Positions 16,502 to 24,134 of a stretch of DNA of 64,000 nucleotides are shown here, piece after piece (position 1 is the first letter of the stretch; every line of letters starts with the position of its first letter). Both the position numbers and the translations under genes were made by a program. Source of the DNA: Nocardiopsis ganjiahuensis DSM 45031 (lineage in GTDB: Bacteria; Actinomycetota; Actinomycetes; Streptosporangiales; Streptosporangiaceae); assembly GCF_000341085.1 (NCBI RefSeq), contig NZ_ANBA01000018.1, forward strand, positions 124,001-188,000, written 5' to 3'. The notes under the pieces were generated by a model. That model saw nothing but the letters and a program-made list of their open reading frames with translations, ran no database searches and was not told the origin of the DNA.

Positions 16502-16717
16502 GCCAGAGATCGCTCCCGGGAAGGGCCAGGCGGCGCCCCGGGAAATACGGGTGTGTCACGGCTTCGGCTGTTTGTCGGTGCCGCCCGGCCCTGAACGGAC
16601 CCCGACTGTGACCCGACACCAAGGCCACACGCCGGACTTATAGGGCACGACCACCTCCGGCGCCGCTACCCTTCAAGCGGCAAGAGCGAGTGAAACAGGG
16701 CTGCTGGGAGGCATCAG

Positions 16718-17518
16718 GTGCGTATCGCACGGTTCGCGGCCGGCGACGAGGTCGGTTTCGGCCTGGTCGAGCGGGACACGGACAGCGGGGAGGAGTTCGT
16801 CGCGAGGCTGACGGGCCACCCGCTGCTGGGGGACATCAAACTGACCGGTGAGCGGGCCAAGCTCTCCGACGTGCGCCTGCTGTCGCCGGTCCTGCCCACC
16901 AAGGTGGTGTGCATCGGCAAGAACTACGCCGACCACGTCGCCGAGATGCAGGACATCACCGGGGAGTCCACCGACGAGCCGGTGGTCTTCCTCAAACCGT
17001 CCACGGCGGTCACCGGGCCGAACGACCCGGTCTTCCACCCCTCGATCTCCGAGCGGGTCGACTACGAGGGCGAGCTGGCCATCGTCATCTCCCGGCCCTG
17101 CCGCGAGGTGCCCCGGGAGCGCGCCAAGGATGTCATCTTCGGCTACACCGTGGCCAACGACGTCACCGCGCGCGACCTCCAGAAGTCGGACAAGCAGTGG
17201 ACCCGGGCCAAGGGGTTCGACTCCTTCTGCCCGATCGGGCCGTGGATCACCACCGGCCTGAGCATCGAGGAGGCCCAGGACCTCGCGGTCACCACGACCG
17301 TCGACGGCGAGGTCCGCCAGGACGGGCGTACATCACAGTTCATCCATGACATCCCGGGCATCATCTCCTATGTCACCTCGTTCATGACGCTGCTCCCGGG
17401 CGACGTGGTCCTGACCGGCACCCCTGCCGGCGTGGGCCCCGTCGAGGTCGGCCAGCAGGTCACCGTCACCGTGGAGCGCCTGGGCTCCATCAGCAACAGG
17501 GTGGTCACCAGAGACTGA
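16718..17518 (+). CDS. Fumarylacetoacetate hydrolase family protein
   Basis: This 266-residue cytoplasmic enzyme carries the FAH fold of C-C hydrolases and decarboxylases that act on 2-oxo acids. Visible family segments are VCIGKNYADHVAEM (about residues 64-77), the metal-binding DYEGELAIVI (about 114-123), GYTVANDVTARDLQ and the closing GDVVLTGTPAGVG. The GTG at 16718 follows a GGGAGG site. In actinobacteria this gene usually lies directly upstream of gltX, as it does here with one insertion (the SGNH hydrolase). The substrate is not known; many such proteins are annotated as 2-hydroxyhepta-2,4-diene-1,7-dioate isomerase or oxaloacetate decarboxylase-like by homology only. Confidence 0.9.
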   Translation: MRIARFAAGDEVGFGLVERDTDSGEEFVARLTGHPLLGDIKLTGERAKLSDVRLLSPVLPTKVVCIGKNYADHVAEMQDITGESTDEPVVFLKPSTAVTGPNDPVFHPSISERVDYEGELAIVISRPCREVPRERAKDVIFGYTVANDVTARDLQKSDKQWTRAKGFDSFCPIGPWITTGLSIEEAQDLAVTTTVDGEVRQDGRTSQFIHDIPGIISYVTSFMTLLPGDVVLTGTPAGVGPVEVGQQVTVTVERLGSISNRVVTRD

Positions 17519-17523
17519 ACCCG

Positions 17524-17553
17524 AACCGTGCGCGGGGGCTCCCGCGCACGGTT
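17524..17553. terminator. Hairpin terminator after the FAH-family gene
   Basis: A perfect 13-bp stem (17524-17536 with 17541-17553) with a GGCT loop starts 6 bp after the stop codon and is followed by CCCCC rather than T. Confidence 0.75.
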
Positions 17554-17599
17554 CCCCCGGCAGCGCACGCCACCCCACCGAGAGGAAGGTCCGATTCCC

Positions 17600-18574
17600 T
17601 TGGCTCCTCGACCGGCTCACCGCCGCGGTCTCACCCGTCCCGCGTTCCTCACGGGCGTGCTGGCCCTGACCCTGGCACTCGTGGGCTCCGGCCTGTGGGT
17701 GTTCACCCGGCCCGGCGCGGGGGAACCCGACCGCTCCGACGGCTCCGAACCCCGGCCCGAGGGCCAGGACCACGCGCAGGTGCGGGTGATGCTGGCCGGG
17801 GACTCCATGACCCACGGCGCCGACGGCGACAGGACCTGGCGCTTCCACTTGTGGAACCACCTCGACCCGCACGTCGAGGGCCTGGACTTCGTGGGTCCGT
17901 ACTCGGCACCCGCCGCCCAGGACGAGATCATCCCGCCGGAGCTCTTCGGCGGTGACCAGGACGGCGACGAGCTCGAGGACGGGCCCGGCGGCGGTTCCGC
18001 CGACGGCACCCAGCCGGAGGAGGACCTGGACGTCCCCGACGACGTCACCTACCGGGACCCGGACTTCGACCAGGACCACAACGCCCGCTGGGGGCGGACC
18101 CTGGCCGACGCCGCCGGCACCATCGAGGACGACGTCGCCGCCCACCGGCCGGACGTGCTGTGCGTCATGATCGGGATCAACGACCTGCTGCACCCGATCA
18201 CCGCGGAGGAGATGGAGCAGCGGCTGCGCGCCTACGTCAACGGCGCCAGGGACGCCAACCCGCAGATCCGGATCCTCCTCGCGGAGGCGCTCCCGATCGC
18301 CCTGGCCGAGCAGGACGAGGGGTTCGCGCTGCGCGTGTACGTGTACAACGAACTCGTCCGCTCGGTCGCCGCCGACCTCACGACCGGGCGGTCCCCGGTG
18401 GTCAGCTTCGACCTGGCCGAGGCCGAGGGGTGGGACGTGGCCGCCGACACCTACGACGGCACCCACCCCAACGACGGCGGTGAGATGAAGATCGCCGCGG
18501 GGTTCGCCGACGCCCTCTCCAGGGAGTTCGGTCTGGGCCCGGGCTATCCCCGCCCGCTCCCGATCAGGCGCTGA
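17600..18574 (+). CDS. SGNH/GDSL-family hydrolase with N-terminal membrane anchor
   Basis: This ~324-residue protein has an uncleaved signal or anchor at about residues 13-34 and an extracytoplasmic SGNH hydrolase domain. Catalytic blocks are AGDSMTHG (Ser nucleophile, about residues 68-75), MIGINDLL (block III Asn) and the final DGTHPNDGG (block V Asp and His). An acidic Gly/Asp-rich insertion interrupts the domain after block I. The start is taken as TTG 17600 because a GAGAGGAAGG site precedes it; the in-frame GTG at 17528 lies inside the terminator hairpin of the previous gene. The activity is probably esterase or lipase on a wall or extracellular substrate. Confidence 0.78.
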   Translation: MAPRPAHRRGLTRPAFLTGVLALTLALVGSGLWVFTRPGAGEPDRSDGSEPRPEGQDHAQVRVMLAGDSMTHGADGDRTWRFHLWNHLDPHVEGLDFVGPYSAPAAQDEIIPPELFGGDQDGDELEDGPGGGSADGTQPEEDLDVPDDVTYRDPDFDQDHNARWGRTLADAAGTIEDDVAAHRPDVLCVMIGINDLLHPITAEEMEQRLRAYVNGARDANPQIRILLAEALPIALAEQDEGFALRVYVYNELVRSVAADLTTGRSPVVSFDLAEAEGWDVAADTYDGTHPNDGGEMKIAAGFADALSREFGLGPGYPRPLPIRR

Positions 18575-18713
18575 CCGGAGCCCGGACGGGACCCCTGCCC
18601 CGGGACCGGTGCCCGGGGCAGGGGGCAGGGGGCCGGTCCCGGGGGCGGCCCCCCTCCTCCGCCCCACCGAGACTTCCCACAGGTCATCCCGGGCCACCGA
18701 TACCCTGGGGACC

Positions 18714-20174
18714 GTGACTGAGACTCCGATTCGTACCCGCTTCGCCCCGTCCCCCACGGGCATGTTCCACGTCGGTGGCGCACGTTCCGCCCTCTTCAAC
18801 TGGGCGCTGGCCCAGCAGCAGCCCGAGGGCCGCATGGTCCTGCGCATCGAGGACACCGACGCCGCCCGCAACCGTCCCGAATGGACCGACGGCATCATCC
18901 GCGCGATGTCCTGGATCGGCATCGACGAGAGCGACCCGCACTTCGAGGGTCCCTACTTCCAGTCGGCCTACGTCGACAAACACCGCGAGACCGCGCAGGA
19001 GCTGTACGGCTCCGGCCGCGCGTACTTCTGCGACTGCACCCGCGAGCAGGTGCAGGAGCGCCGCGGCAACCAGTACCTGGGCTACGACGGCTTCTGCCGC
19101 GACCGCGGCCTGGAGCCGGGTCCGGGCCGGGCACTGCGCTTCCGCGTGCCCGAGGGCGGCCCCACGGTCGTGCGCGATCAGGTCCGCGGCGACGTGGAGT
19201 TCGACCACGCCTCCATCGAGGACTTCGTGATCGCCCGCGCCGACGGCTCCCCGCTGTTCGTGCTGGCCAACGTGCTCGACGACGTCGAGATGCGCATCAC
19301 GCACGTCATCCGCGGCGAGGAGCACCTGTCCAACACCCCCAAGCAGCAGCTGCTGTGGGAGGCGCTGGGCCTGACCCCGCCGGTGTGGGCGCACCTGCCC
19401 GTCATCGTCAACGAGCAGCGCAAGAAGCTGTCCAAGCGCCGTGACAAGGTCGCCCTGGAGTCCTACCAGGAGGAGGGCTACCTCGCCGAGGCGATGGTCA
19501 ACTACCTGATGCTGCTGGGCTGGGCGCCGGGCGAGGACCGCGAGATCATGCCGTGGTCCGAGATGATGCCGCTGTTCCGCATCCAGGACGTCAACAGCTC
19601 CAGCGCGTTCTTCGACGAGAAGAAGCTGCGCGCGTTCAACGGCGAGTACATCCGTGAACTGAGCGTCGAGGACTTCATCGAGCGCTGTCAGCCGTGGCTC
19701 ACCGGCGAGGGCACCCCGTGGGACGCCGCCGACTACGACCCCGAGGTCTTCGCGGCCGTCGCCCCGCTGGCCCAGAGCCGCGTGGCGGTCCTCAGCGAGA
19801 TCGTCCCCAACGTGGACTTCCTGTTCCTGAAGGAGCCGGCGGAGGACGAGAAGAGCTGGAGGAAGGCGATGAAGCCGGGCGTCGGCAAGGAGATGGTGGA
19901 GGCCGCCCTGGCGCGCTTCGCCGACCCCGGGCTGGAGTGGACGGCGGACGCCCTCAAGACCGCCACCGAGGAGACCGGTGCCACGCTCGGCCTGAAGCTG
20001 GGCAAGGCCCAGGCCCCGGTGCGCGTCGCCGTCACCGGGCGGACCGTGGGCCTGCCGCTGTTCGAGTCCCTGGAGCTGCTGGGCCGCGAGCGCGTCCAGA
20101 CGCGTCTGGAGGCCGCCCTGGAGCGTCTGCGCGCCGAGGAGAAGGACGCGGCCCAGGCTTCCGACGAGGGCTGA
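18714..20174 (+). CDS. gltX: Glutamyl-tRNA synthetase
   Basis: This 486-residue class I aminoacyl-tRNA synthetase charges tRNA-Glu. In bacteria without glutaminyl-tRNA synthetase, it also charges tRNA-Gln for later amidation. The HIGH-type motif reads PSPTGMFHVGGARSALFN (about residues 10-27), with HVGG in place of HIGH. The KMSKS-type motif reads KKLSKRRDKV (about 239-248). The start is GTG 18714, giving the usual N-terminus right before the RTRFAPSPTG block; the longer open frame to 18609 has no support. Its own tRNA substrates lie just downstream. Confidence 0.96.
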   Translation: MTETPIRTRFAPSPTGMFHVGGARSALFNWALAQQQPEGRMVLRIEDTDAARNRPEWTDGIIRAMSWIGIDESDPHFEGPYFQSAYVDKHRETAQELYGSGRAYFCDCTREQVQERRGNQYLGYDGFCRDRGLEPGPGRALRFRVPEGGPTVVRDQVRGDVEFDHASIEDFVIARADGSPLFVLANVLDDVEMRITHVIRGEEHLSNTPKQQLLWEALGLTPPVWAHLPVIVNEQRKKLSKRRDKVALESYQEEGYLAEAMVNYLMLLGWAPGEDREIMPWSEMMPLFRIQDVNSSSAFFDEKKLRAFNGEYIRELSVEDFIERCQPWLTGEGTPWDAADYDPEVFAAVAPLAQSRVAVLSEIVPNVDFLFLKEPAEDEKSWRKAMKPGVGKEMVEAALARFADPGLEWTADALKTATEETGATLGLKLGKAQAPVRVAVTGRTVGLPLFESLELLGRERVQTRLEAALERLRAEEKDAAQASDEG

Positions 20175-20204
20175 TCCGTGCGCTGATCCCTGAGCTCGTC
20201 CGAG

Positions 20205-20237
20205 CGGGGTGTCCGGGGCCACAGCCCGGGCACCCCG
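20205..20237. terminator. Hairpin terminator after gltX
   Basis: A 13-bp stem (20205-20217 with 20225-20237, one T-G pair) has a 7-nt loop and is followed by TTT. It separates gltX from the tRNA genes. Confidence 0.8.
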
Positions 20238-20331
20238 TTTCCGGTTCGCGAGTACTCAGAATGTCCGCTAGAGTTAAACACGTCGCCGAGGGGGACAGGG
20301 AAGCGAAAGCGACCGGGTCCTCCCAAAGCAT

Positions 20332-20403
20332 TGGCCTATGGTGTAATCGGCAGCACGACTGATTCTGGTTCAGTTAGTCTAGGTTCGAGTCCTGGTAGGC
20401 CAG
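20332..20403 (+). tRNA. tRNA-Gln (anticodon CTG)
   Basis: A 72-nt cloverleaf has a perfect 7-bp acceptor stem TGGCCTA (20332-20338) with TAGGCCA (20396-20402) and a G discriminator at 20403, as in other tRNA-Gln. The anticodon loop reads TTCTGGT, giving CUG. The T arm contains GGTTCGAGTCC. The CCA end is not encoded. Confidence 0.94.
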
Positions 20404-20452
20404 CGCAAGACCGCGGTTCGCCGCGGTCGGCACGGGTCTTCGACCCAGGTGC

Positions 20453-20525
20453 GCCCCCGTCGTCTAGTGGCCTAGGACGCCGCCCTCTCAAGGCGGTAAC
20501 GGCGGTTCGAATCCGCTCGGGGGTA
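20453..20525 (+). tRNA. tRNA-Glu (anticodon CTC), copy 1
   Basis: A 73-nt cloverleaf has acceptor stem GCCCCCG (20453-20459) with CGGGGGT (20518-20524, one G-U pair) and an A discriminator. The anticodon stem CCGCC/GGCGG holds the loop CTCTCAA, giving CUC. The T arm contains GGTTCGAATCC. CCA is not encoded. Confidence 0.95.
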
Positions 20526-20654
20526 CCAACAGGGAGACGCTTCCACACCGTGGAGGCTTTCTTTCTGACCGGTGCATGTCACCGGTGTCCGGTTCGAGTG
20601 CATATCGTGGTTTCACGGTTCACCCGGACCATCGGTTCCCAGGGACTGATGTAG

Positions 20655-20727
20655 GCCCCCGTCGTCTAGTGGCCTAGGACGCCGCCCTCTCAAGGCGGTA
20701 ACGGCGGTTCGAATCCGCTCGGGGGTA
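20655..20727 (+). tRNA. tRNA-Glu (anticodon CTC), copy 2
   Basis: This is identical over all 73 positions to the copy at 20453-20525 and lies 129 bp beyond it. Flanking DNA is unrelated, so only the tRNA itself is duplicated or kept identical by conversion. Confidence 0.95.
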
Positions 20728-20738
20728 CAGAGGTAGGA

Positions 20739-20774
20739 ACAGAAGGCTCCATCCACACGGATGGGGCCTTCTGT
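20739..20774. terminator. Terminator of the tRNA cluster
   Basis: A 16-bp stem (20739-20754 with 20759-20774, one T-G pair) with an ACAC loop starts 11 bp after the last tRNA. Confidence 0.8.
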
Positions 20775-20854
20775 CGTTGAGCGGCCCTCCGTGGCGCGGC
20801 CCCCGGTCGGCCCCTTCGGCTTCCGGGAGCCCCTCGGCCGGAGGAAGCCGCGGG

Positions 20855-21046
20855 TCAGCCGCTGGAACTCCCGATCTCCAGCGAACGGATCACCGTCCCG
20901 GCCTTGAGGTCCCGAGCGTGCACGGTCACCGTGCCGTCCGCCGCCACCTCGATCCGCAGCCCCTGCGCCGCCGAGGCGTCGAGGGCCCGCTCACCACCGC
21001 TCCCGTTCGGACCGTAGAGGGTCTGCACGAAACCGGTGTTGACCAC
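20855..21046 (-). CDS. Small hypothetical protein, possibly a 3' gene remnant
   Basis: A 63-residue frame from GTG 21046 encodes a sequence with beta-strand-like alternation (GLRIEVAADGTVTVHARDLK near residues 29-48) and a Gly/Ser tail. There is no clear ribosome-binding site. Upstream the frame stays open for at least 25 codons reading a Pro/Gly-rich linker-like sequence, without a start codon. That is what a decayed 3' end of a longer gene would look like. I do not recognise a family, and it may not be expressed. Confidence 0.3.
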   Translation of the reverse strand: MVNTGFVQTLYGPNGSGGERALDASAAQGLRIEVAADGTVTVHARDLKAGTVIRSLEIGSSSG

Positions 21047-21134
21047 CGTGAAGCCCCGCGGTGCGGGCCCCGGACCGGAACGGGGAGCGTGACCGGTTGC
21101 GCCAGGAGGGGAGTCCCCGCCGACCGTGGGCGGG

Positions 21135-21737
21135 TCAGGTGATGCGGGCGGCCAGCCGGTCCAGCTCCTCCTGCGGGCCTCCCGCGGCGGCCAGCATGGC
21201 CGTCAGCTGGTCGAGCAGCCAGTCCGCGAGCTCGTCGCGGGACATCGCCCGCTCGCGCAGCCAGAACATCACCGCGGTCTCCACCGCCGACACCCAGCAG
21301 CGCAGGGCCAGCAGCAGTCGGGGCGAGGGTTCCCCGATGCCCACCCGTTCCAGGATCAGCCTCCGCACCCCCTCGCGGACCCGGTCGATCTCCGCCTCGG
21401 TCTCCTCCGTCGCTATCACCGAGCCGCCGTTCAGCAGGGCGGCGTAGGAGGGGGCGTAGGAGTCCGCGAAGTCGACGAAGGTGCGCAGGGCCACCCGCAG
21501 CTGCTCCAGCGGCGGCAGGTCGGCGGGCGGGGCCAGCCGGGGCATGAGTTCGGCCATCGCCTGCTCCAACGCCGCCCGGCGCAGCTCCGCCATGTTGGGG
21601 AAGTAGCGGTAGACCAGGGCACGGGAGACGTCGGCCTCCTCGGCGACCTCCTCCGGGGTGACGTCCCCGGGCGGGCGCCGCGCGAACACCCGCAGCGCCG
21701 TCCGGATCAGGTCCGCCCGGCGTTCGTGCGGCGCCAT
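21135..21737 (-). CDS. TetR-family transcriptional regulator
   Basis: This 200-residue protein has an N-terminal TetR helix-turn-helix: LIRTALRVFARR for helix 1, then VTPEEVAEEADVSRALVYRYFPN (about residues 23-45) for the recognition part. An alpha-helical ligand-binding domain follows. The start is set at ATG 21737, which gives the usual short tail before helix 1; the frame is open to 21830 with an Arg/Pro-rich extension. It is the last gene of the minus-strand operon that begins at 26890, about 190 bp after the reductase gene. A palindrome at 26900-26918 upstream of the first gene is its likely operator. The inducer may be a lipid or hydrophobic substrate of the operon. Confidence 0.88.
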   Translation of the reverse strand: MAPHERRADLIRTALRVFARRPPGDVTPEEVAEEADVSRALVYRYFPNMAELRRAALEQAMAELMPRLAPPADLPPLEQLRVALRTFVDFADSYAPSYAALLNGGSVIATEETEAEIDRVREGVRRLILERVGIGEPSPRLLLALRCWVSAVETAVMFWLRERAMSRDELADWLLDQLTAMLAAAGGPQEELDRLAARIT

Positions 21738-21926
21738 GCGGCGTGGCCGCCGCCCGGTACCCGGCCCGCGGGCCGGTACCGCCGAACCCGTCACCCGCGC
21801 CTGGTGACGGTCGGCCCCGTGGGACACCACCGTTGTCGAAACCTCCCGAGCCGCTCGCGGCCTGCTTCCTCCGGCCGTCGCCTCGTGCCGGAACCCTCCT
21901 CTGAAACTACCGTCCCCGCGGTCCGC

Positions 21927-23054
21927 TCACAGATCCAGCACGAGCCGTCGGTCCTCGTCGGCGCGGGAGACGCACAGGGCGAACTCCCTGCCGCGCGGGG
22001 ATCCGCCCGTGGGGCGGTCCCGGTGGTCGGGCGACCCCTCCAGCAGCCCCACCCGGCAGGTGCCGCAGAAGCCCTGCCGGCACGAGTAGGCGGTCTCCGG
22101 GCGCACCCGGCGCACGACGTCCAGCGCCGTCTCGTCCTCCGGCACGGTGAGCACCGGTCCGGAGCGGCCCAGCCGCACCTCGAACCTGCGGCCGTCCACG
22201 ACGGGCGGCGGCGCGAAGCGTTCGGAGAAGAACGGGTTCCCCCGGGGCACCCGTTCACGGAGCGCGTTGATCAGCGGCGCCGGACCGCACACGTACACGG
22301 CCGTGCCCGGGGTGAGGCCGGTGAGGAGCTCGTCGGCGTCCGGGATCCCGTACTCGTCGTCGGGGCGCACGAACACGTCCGCGCCCTCGGCGGTCTCGGG
22401 CAGCTCGTCCTGGAAGGGCATACTCCCCCGGTCGCGACCGGTGTAGACGAACCGGAACCGGCGGCCCGCCGCGTGCGCGGCACGCACCATCGGCAGGATC
22501 GGGGTGACGCCGATACCGCCCGCCACGAACAGGTACCGTTCGGCCCGGGAGAAGGGGAAGGCGTTGCGCGGTCCGCGCAGCCCGACCGTGTCCCCCGCGG
22601 TGAGCCCGTGCACCAGGCCCGACCCCACACCGTCCCTGATGCGCCGGACCGCGATCCGGTAGGACGAGCGGTCCGCCGGGTCGCCGCTGAGCGAGTACGG
22701 GCGCACCACGCCGCCGCTCAGCACCACGTCCACGTGGTGGCCGGGCTGCCAGCGGGGCAGTACGGCACCAGGGTCCACGGGGACGAGGGTGAGGGAGGCG
22801 ACGTCCGGCGCGGGGTGCTCCACCCGGGCGACCCGCACCGGCAGGTCGCCGGCGGGCTCGGGCGGCGGATGGCCGGGCCGCCACCGCGCGGTGACGGGCT
22901 CGATCCGCGCGGCCACGCGCTCCAGGGCCAGCATGAACCGGTCCGGCCCCCTCTCCCTGCCGAACAGGGCGACCGGGGGACGCGGGTTCGCGTACGACTC
23001 GGCGCTGTGCCCGGCCTCCTGGCCGCGACCGCTCCGGTTCCGTGCGCCCGTCAC
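21927..23054 (-). CDS. FMN/NAD(P)H/[2Fe-2S] oxidoreductase (phthalate dioxygenase reductase type)
   Basis: This 375-residue electron-transfer flavoprotein has three domains in order. First is a flavin-binding barrel with the RPYSLSGDP motif (about residue 117), then an NAD(P)H-binding domain with VAGGIGVTPILPM near residue 178. Last is a C-terminal plant-type ferredoxin domain with Cys ligands in CRQGFCGTC (about 324-332) and a later Cys near residue 360. Such proteins pass electrons from NAD(P)H to an oxygenase. The start overlaps the stop of the upstream gene by 4 bp (GTGA at 23051-23054). That coupling makes the diiron-motif protein encoded there its most likely electron acceptor. Confidence 0.9.
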   Translation of the reverse strand: MTGARNRSGRGQEAGHSAESYANPRPPVALFGRERGPDRFMLALERVAARIEPVTARWRPGHPPPEPAGDLPVRVARVEHPAPDVASLTLVPVDPGAVLPRWQPGHHVDVVLSGGVVRPYSLSGDPADRSSYRIAVRRIRDGVGSGLVHGLTAGDTVGLRGPRNAFPFSRAERYLFVAGGIGVTPILPMVRAAHAAGRRFRFVYTGRDRGSMPFQDELPETAEGADVFVRPDDEYGIPDADELLTGLTPGTAVYVCGPAPLINALRERVPRGNPFFSERFAPPPVVDGRRFEVRLGRSGPVLTVPEDETALDVVRRVRPETAYSCRQGFCGTCRVGLLEGSPDHRDRPTGGSPRGREFALCVSRADEDRRLVLDL

Positions 23055-24058
23055 CGCGAGGCCTCCTGCCGCGTCGACTCGTGCCGGGTCCGCTCGTGCC
23101 GAGCCGCCCCCTGCCGCGCCGCCGCCTCCTGCTCGGCGGCCTCGGCGGCCCGGGCGGCGGGGGAGACCGCCAGGTAGGCGACGGCCTGGCTGGTGGAGCC
23201 GTGGTGCGAAGGGTGGTACCTGCGGCGCAGGTACTCGGGGACGGCGGCGGCCAGGCGGCCCAGGTGCGGGACGAGTCCCCGCCTACCGTCCCGCAGCGCC
23301 CAGGAGGCCCTGGGCCTGCGGCCCCCGATCCGCCCCTTCAGACAGGGGTCGTTGGCGACGAGGAACCGGACGCCGCGCACCCACAGGGCGGCCAGGGCGA
23401 AGGCGGCCACCCCCATGGCCAGGGCGCGGCGCGGGTAACCGCCGTCCAGGTGCGTGTAGAGGTCGTAGGCGACCGCGCGGTGCTCGACCTCCTCGGCGCC
23501 GTGCCAGCGCAGCAGGTCCAGCATGGTGGGGTCGGCGCCCGCCTCGTCGAGCCTCTCGGCGTCCAGCACCCACTGGCCGAGGACGGCCGTGTAGTGCTCG
23601 ATCCCGGCGATCACCGCGAGCCGGGTGCGCAGCCAGGCGAACTCGCGGGCCCCGGACAGGTCGCGGTCGCCCAGCACGGTCCGGAACATCCAGGCGATCT
23701 GCTCCACGTAGGGGCGCGGGTCCAGGCCGTGCGCGTCCATGTGGTCGAGCACGCCCGCGTGGGCCTCGGCGTGCACGGCCTCCTGGCCGATGAAGCCGAG
23801 CACCTGCTCGCGGAGTCCGTCGTCGGTGATGTGCGGGACGGCCTGCTTGAAGACCTCGACGAACCACCGTTCGCCCTCGGGCAGCAGCAGGTGCAGCACG
23901 TTGATGACGTGGGTGGCGAAGGGTTCGCCGGGGATCCAGTGCAGGTCCAGCTCGCTCCAGTCGAACTGGACGTCACGGGCGCGCAGGACGAGGCGGTCGG
24001 GTTCGTCCACGCCGGGGGCGGGGTCGGCACCGGGAACGGGGTCGGTGGCACTGCTCAT
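23051..24058 (-). CDS. PF10118-type 'metal-dependent hydrolase', probable diiron oxygenase
   Basis: This 335-residue protein belongs to the family usually labelled predicted metal-dependent hydrolase. Four helices carry a ferritin-like pattern of metal ligands: Glu63 or Glu68 in EGERWFVEVF, Glu93/His96 in QEAVHAEAH, Glu154 in GIEHYTAVLG, and Glu190/His193 in EEVEHRAVAYD. Two repeats of Glu followed ~30 residues later by ExxH are the hallmark of diiron-carboxylate oxygenases and desaturases. A hydrophobic segment follows at about 215-235. The tail is low-complexity, rich in Ala, Glu and Arg. ATG 24058 has an excellent AGGAGG site. Coupling to the reductase gene supports an oxygenase role; that role is inference. 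Confidence 0.82.
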   Translation of the reverse strand: MSSATDPVPGADPAPGVDEPDRLVLRARDVQFDWSELDLHWIPGEPFATHVINVLHLLLPEGERWFVEVFKQAVPHITDDGLREQVLGFIGQEAVHAEAHAGVLDHMDAHGLDPRPYVEQIAWMFRTVLGDRDLSGAREFAWLRTRLAVIAGIEHYTAVLGQWVLDAERLDEAGADPTMLDLLRWHGAEEVEHRAVAYDLYTHLDGGYPRRALAMGVAAFALAALWVRGVRFLVANDPCLKGRIGGRRPRASWALRDGRRGLVPHLGRLAAAVPEYLRRRYHPSHHGSTSQAVAYLAVSPAARAAEAAEQEAAARQGAARHERTRHESTRQEASR

Positions 24059-24134
24059 GGTCAGCCTCCTGAGGGGAGCGAGGGGTCGGGAAGGGCCGTG
24101 GACCGGCAGGGGCACGGGGGGCAGCGGATCCGGG

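Noticed and set aside
17528..17599. Upstream GTG (17528) as start of the SGNH hydrolase
   Set aside because: The codon lies inside the terminator hairpin of the preceding gene and has no ribosome-binding site; TTG 17600 follows a strong one and begins just before the membrane anchor.
20332..20774. tRNA cluster as an integration site for a mobile element
   Set aside because: No integrase, excisionase or direct repeat of a tRNA 3' end was found by eye within the window, so no element boundary can be supported.
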